Below, piece by piece: positions 59,449-64,000 of a stretch of 64,000 bases of DNA. Location of the stretch: NCBI RefSeq assembly GCF_001704415.2, contig NW_017189740.1, positions 248,001 to 312,000 of the forward strand, read 5' to 3'. A model generated the notes under the pieces. It did no database searches and had not been told where the DNA came from. It saw only the letters and a list, made by a program, of their open reading frames with translations. Position 1 is the stretch's first letter, and every line of letters starts with the position of its first letter. Source of the DNA: Capra hircus. Its lineage: Eukaryota; Chordata; Mammalia; Artiodactyla; Bovidae. The position numbers and the translations under genes are program-made.

Positions 59449-59994
59449 TGATATTTAGAAGGTTGAACAAAAAAATCATTTAGATATGGAAGGGTGAGAG
59501 AAGTAAAAAGAATAATGGATGACTCACAAATCATGGTGCCAGTAACTGGGGTGGAAGGAAGAAGAGACATAAGCAGAAGAAAGATAAGCAGTTTGGACAT
59601 GAGTTTGAGGGATATGTAGTCAAGTTCATATCTTTTAAGAAGTTGGGTAAAAGAGATAGGATTTCAGGAAATAGCACCATAGATAAAAGAATTTGCATGT
59701 CATCAGCATCGTGATACTTGAGATGGGAAGGTTTCTGGGATTGGAAAATGACCCTAGCACTCTTCTGCCTTCTGTGCTCCACTGTTACTCTGATTTTAGC
59801 CCTTGCAGATTGAGTTCCTTTATTTTCTTGCAATGTCAGCTATGCATATATAAGGAAACTGGTTGTAGCTTATCCATCATATTGGTTTATGAAGCAAGAA
59901 AGTATTTCAGAATACAGTCAACTGCACTGTCAGAAGTATTTTACTGTATTGCTCTTAAAATTAAAAACAATTGGTTAAACCTTTTGGTTTAGAT

Positions 59995-61156
59995 GGCATT
60001 TATGAAATACCTATAGCCACAGCATCATACTTAATGGTGAAAGACTAAATGTCTTCTCTTATGGTCAAGAACAAGACAAGGATGTCTGCTCTCATCATTA
60101 CCATTCAACATTGCACTGGAAATTCTAGACAGTGCAATAAAAATAATAAACCAATAAAACAAATCAAATGAACAAAGCCCAAGAAATAATAGGCATCCAT
60201 ATTGACAGGAGAGGAAAAATAATCAAAATTGTCCTTCTTTGCAGCTGATATGCTCATATATGTTGAAAATCCTATGATTTCTACAAAGAATATTAGAAAA
60301 AATAAGTGAGTTTGGCCAGGTTACAGGATACCAGATTAATGTACAAAAACCAACTAAATTTCTATATCCTAGTAATGAGCAATTTAAAAAAAATTAAAAA
60401 TTTACAGTTACAATGTCATAAAATATGAAGAATTTAGGTATAAATCTAACAAAGCATATGAATGACTTGTGCAATGAAAGCTAATAAACATCATTGAGAA
60501 AAATTGGAGACCTAAATAGAGAGATATATTGTGTTCATGGGATGAAAGTATTATTAAGGTGTCAATTCTCAGAATAGCCACCTTAGAAATTAACCCACAC
60601 ACTTACAGTCAATTAATCTTTGATAAAGAAGGCAAGAATATACAAGGGAGAGTCTCTTCAGCAAGTGGAGTTGGAAAAGTTGGACAGTCACATATAAATC
60701 AGTGAAGTTAGAACATGCCCTCACAGCACAATAAAAAATAAACTCAAATGGCTTAAAGACTTGAATATAAGATATGATACCATAAATCTCCTAGAAGAGA
60801 ACATAAGCAAAACATTCTGACATAAATCACAGCAATATTTTCTTAGATCAGTCTCCAAAGGCAAAAGAATTAAAAGCAAAAATAAACTAATGAGGTCTAA
60901 TCAAACTTAAAATACTGCATAGCAAAGGAAACCATAAACAAAATGAAAAGAGAACCTATGGATTGGGAGTAAATATTTGCAAATGATGAAAATGACAGGA
61001 GCTTAATTTCTAAAATATACAAACAGCTCATACAAATCAATATCAAAAAATTAACAACTCAATAAAAAAAATAGGCAGAAGACCTAAATAGACATTTCCC
61101 CAAAGACAATATACTGATGGCCAACAGGAACATGAAAAGTTGGTCAATATCATTGT
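59995..61156 (+). mobile_element. L1 ORF2 segment, 5' piece
   Basis: Sense ORF2: ATACTTAATGGTGAAAGACT, AGACAAGGATGTCTGCTCTC, AGGTTACAGGATACCAGATT, continuing to GGCCAACAGGAACATGAAAA. Many stops. It continues after the nested BovB at 63829. Confidence 0.9.
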
Positions 61157-61666
61157 TGCCCAAGAAAACAAAATCTGTCACTGCTTCCACTTTTTCCCCA
61201 TCTAGTTGCCATGAAGTGATGGGACTGGATACCATGATCTTCATTTTTTGAATGTTGAATTTCAAGCAAACCTTTTCACTCTCCTCTTTCACCCCCATCA
61301 AGAAATTCTAGTTCCTCTTTGCTTTCTGCCATTAGAGTGGTTTCATCTGCATATGTGCAATTGTTGATATCTCTCCCGGCAATCTTGATTCAAGCTTGTG
61401 ATTCATCCAGCTTGGCATTTTGCATGATGTACTCTGTGTATAAGTTAAATAAGCACAGTGACAATATACAGCCTTGTCATACTCCTTTCCCAATTTTGAA
61501 CCAATCCATTGTTCAAAACCATGTTCCATGTCCATGGTTTTAGCTGTTGCTTCTTGACCTGTACTCCGGTTTCTCAGGAGGCAGGTAAGGTGGACTGGTA
61601 TTTCCATCTCTTGAAGAATTTTTCACAGTTTGTTGTGGTCCATCACCTCCACTAGTTTTGTTCCTA

Positions 61667-61966
61667 GTTCAGTTCAGTCGCTCAGTTGTGTCTGACTTTT
61701 TGCGACCCCATGAATCGCAGCATGCCAGGCCTCCCTGTCCATCACCAACTCCCAGAGTTCACTCAGACTCATGACCATTGAGTCGGTGATGCCATCCAGC
61801 CATCTCATCCTCTGTCATCCCCTTTTCCTCCTGCCCCCAATCCCTCCCAGCATCAGAGTCTTTTCCAATGAGTCAACTCTTCGCATGAGGTGGCCAAAGT
61901 AGTGGAGTTTCAGCTTTAGCATCATTCCTTCCAAAGAACACCCAGGACTGATCTCCTTTAGAATGG
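61667..61966 (-). mobile_element. BovB 3' end nested inside BovB
   Basis: Antisense tail TTCAGTTCAGTCGCTCAGTT to GACTGATCTCCTTTAGAATG. Host BovB resumes on both sides (GTCTTAG side and CTAGGAACAAAACT side on the minus strand). Confidence 0.88.
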
Positions 61967-62641
61967 CTAAGACCCACTTGACTTCACACTCCAGGATGTC
62001 TGCCTCTAGGTGAGTGATTGTGGGTCATAAACCCACAATCGTGGGTCATTAATGACCCAGTGATATCTGGGTCATTAAGACCTTTTTCGTAAGCCCTTCT
62101 GTGTATTCTTGCCACCTCTTCTTAGTATCTTCTGCTTCTGTTAGGTTCTTACCATTTCTGTAGTTTATTGTGCCCATCCTTGCATGAAATGTTTCCTTGA
62201 TATCTCCAATTTTCTTGACGAGATCTCTAGTCTTTCTCACTCTATTTTCCCCCTCTATTTCTTTGCACTATTCATTCAAGATGGTCTTCTCATCTCTCCT
62301 TAGTATTCTCTGGAACCCTGCATTCAGCTGGATATATCTTTCCTTTTCTCCTTTGCCTTTTACTTATCTTCTTTTTTCAACTATTTGTAAGGCCTCCTCA
62401 GACAACCACTTGGCCCTCTTACATTTCTTTGTCTTGGGGATGGTTTTGCTCACCACTTTCTGTACAATTGTTAGAAACTTCCATCTACAGTTCTTCAGGC
62501 ACTCTGTCTACCAGATCTAATCCTTTGAATCTATTTTTCACCTCTGCTGTATAATCATAAGGGATTTGAGTTAGGTCATATCTGACTGGCCTAGCAATTT
62601 CCCACACTTTCTTCAATTTAAGCCTGAGTTTTCCAATACAG

Positions 62642-62851
62642 GGATTCCCTGGTGTCTCAGAGGGTAAAGCATCTGCCTGCAATGCAAGAGACCCAGGTTC
62701 TATCCCTGAGTTGGGAAGATCTCCTGGAGAAAGAAATGGCAACCCACTCCAGTACTCTTGCCTAGAAAATTCCATGGATGGAAGAGGCTGTTGGGCTACG
62801 GTCCATGGGGTCGCAAAGAGTCGGACACGACTGAGCAACTTCACTTGTTTG
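62642..62851 (+). mobile_element. Bov-tA SINE nested in BovB
   Basis: GGGATTCCCTGGTGTCTCAG head and body. CAATACAG at 62634-62641 and 62852-62859 is the target-site duplication. Confidence 0.93.
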
Positions 62852-63828
62852 CAATACAGAGGCTGATGGTCTGAGCCATAGGCAGCTCCAGGTCTTGTTT
62901 TTGCCGACTGTATAGAGCTTCTCCATCTTCAGCTGCAAAGAATATAATCAATCTGATTTTGGTATCAACCATCTGGTGATGTCCATGTGTAGGGATGCTT
63001 CTTGTGTTGTTGGAAGAGGGTGTTTGCTATGACGAGTGTGTTCTCTTGGGAAAACTCTGTTAGCCTTTGCCCTGCTTCATTTTGAACTTAAAAGCCAAAC
63101 TTGCCTATTACTTCAGGTATCTCTTACTTTCTACTTTTGCATTCCAATCTCTGAGGATGAAAAGGACATCTTTTTTTTTTTTTTTTGGTGCTAATTCTAG
63201 AAAGTCTTGTAGGTCTTTATAGAACCAGTCAACTTCAGTTTCTTTGGCATCAGTGGTTGGGGCATAAACTTGGATTACTGTGATGTTTAGTGGTTTCCCT
63301 TAGAAACAAACCAAGATTATTCTATTGTTTTAGAGATTGCACCCAAGTACTGCATTCTGGACTCTTGTTGACTATGAGGGCTACGTCATTTCTTCTAAGA
63401 GATTCTTGCCCACAGTAGTAGATATAATGGTCATATGAATTAAATTCACCATTCCTATTGATTTTAGTTCACTGATTCCTAAAATGTTGATGTTCACTCT
63501 TGCCACCTCCTGCTTGACCACGTCCAATTTACCTTCATTCGTGGACCTAACATTCCAGGTTCTCAGCAATATTGTTCTTTCCAGCATCGGACTTTACTGT
63601 CCTCAGCATACACATCCACAACTGAGCATCTTTTCCACTTTGGCTCAGCCCCTTCTTTCTTTCTGGAGCTATTTCTCCACTCTTCCCCAGTAGTATATTG
63701 GACACCTACCAGCCTGGGGTACTCATCTTCCAGTGTCATATCTTTTTGCCCTTTCATTGTGTTCATGGGGGTCTTGAGGCAAGAATAATAAGGTGGTTTG
63801 CCATTCCCTTCTCCAGTGGAGCAGCTGA

Positions 63829-64000
63829 GACATTCATACACTTCTTTCCAGAATGCGAAATGATACAACCACTTTGGAAATATTTCTGCAGTTTCTTTGA
63901 AAGTTAATCTTGCTCCTACCATATAACTCTAACAGACCTACCAATGCCAAACAAACCACTCTGAGGTATTTATCCAAGTAACTAAAACATATGTTCATTC
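63829..64000 (+). mobile_element. L1 ORF2 segment, 3' piece running out of the window
   Basis: ACCACTTTGGAAATATTTCT, GCTCCTACCATATAACTCTA and GAGGTATTTATCCAAGTAAC are sense ORF2 3' sequence in the same orientation as 59995-61156. Confidence 0.85.

Larger units (their letters stand above)
47735..59720. mobile_element. Ancient interspersed repeat in three pieces
   Basis: Pieces at about 47735-47918, 57531-57812 and 59449-59720 read on from one another: GAGTCTTGAAGAATCTACAG, then GGCTATTGCAGTAGTTTAGC and GATATTTAGA, then AATGGATGACTCACAAATCA. Everything between them is later insertions. I recognise the pattern as a common old mammalian repeat but cannot name the family with confidence. Confidence 0.55.
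61157..63828 (-). mobile_element. BovB LINE, endonuclease plus partial RT, nested in L1
   Basis: On the minus strand, from 63828 down, it encodes the APE-type endonuclease N-terminus (RTWNVRSTNEGKLDVVKQEV, 63587 frame), then the linker. A Bov-tA follows (62642-62851), then the start of the RT region, a nested BovB tail (61667-61966) and a deleted core. The later RT part follows (frame 61607-61332). All frames are broken. Confidence 0.9.

Overview
The window is nuclear DNA of a pecoran ruminant (cattle-like; species not resolvable). Evidence: a mammalian multi-exon gene with GT-AG introns, and a dense load of ruminant retrotransposons: BovB LINEs, Bov-tA and Bov-A2 SINEs, a cetartiodactyl CHR SINE and bovine-type L1 tails, over ancient MIR and L2 remnants. 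Nothing prokaryotic, viral-episomal or CRISPR-like was seen.

Bases 1-14470 hold one protein-coding gene on the minus strand: GABRQ, the theta subunit of the GABA-A receptor chloride channel, which lies on the X chromosome (Xq28) in human. Exons 1-8 are intact and join in frame with consensus junctions, except a weak donor after exon 8. They encode 383 residues: signal peptide, extracellular ligand-binding domain with a 15-residue Cys-loop, M1, M2, M3 and the start of the cytoplasmic loop. The last exon (rest of the loop and M4) must lie beyond base 1. The promoter is a TATA-less CpG island at about 13.5-14.5 kb. Introns carry microsatellites, an old L1, MIRs, one Bov-tA and a 1.3-kb degenerate GT-rich array. 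The oddest feature is a 99%-identical 163-bp copy of the 5' part of exon 8, with its splice acceptor, sitting in intron 6.

Bases 14.5-64 kb are upstream intergenic DNA with no recognisable gene. It is a layered pile of insertions. One L1 at 17.3-20.7 kb is split by two BovB and two Bov-tA copies. A retrovirus-like LTR element without recognisable coding genes (47952-57123, minus) sits inside a Bov-tA with a 4-bp target duplication. It contains an L1, a BovB and several SINEs, and the host SINE is itself inside a much older repeat. BovB copies inserted into BovB copies occur at 57.8-59.4 and 61.2-63.8 kb.

Repeat family names come from sequence recognition without a database, so subfamily names are provisional. 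Exon coordinates were derived base by base from splice signals and reading phase.
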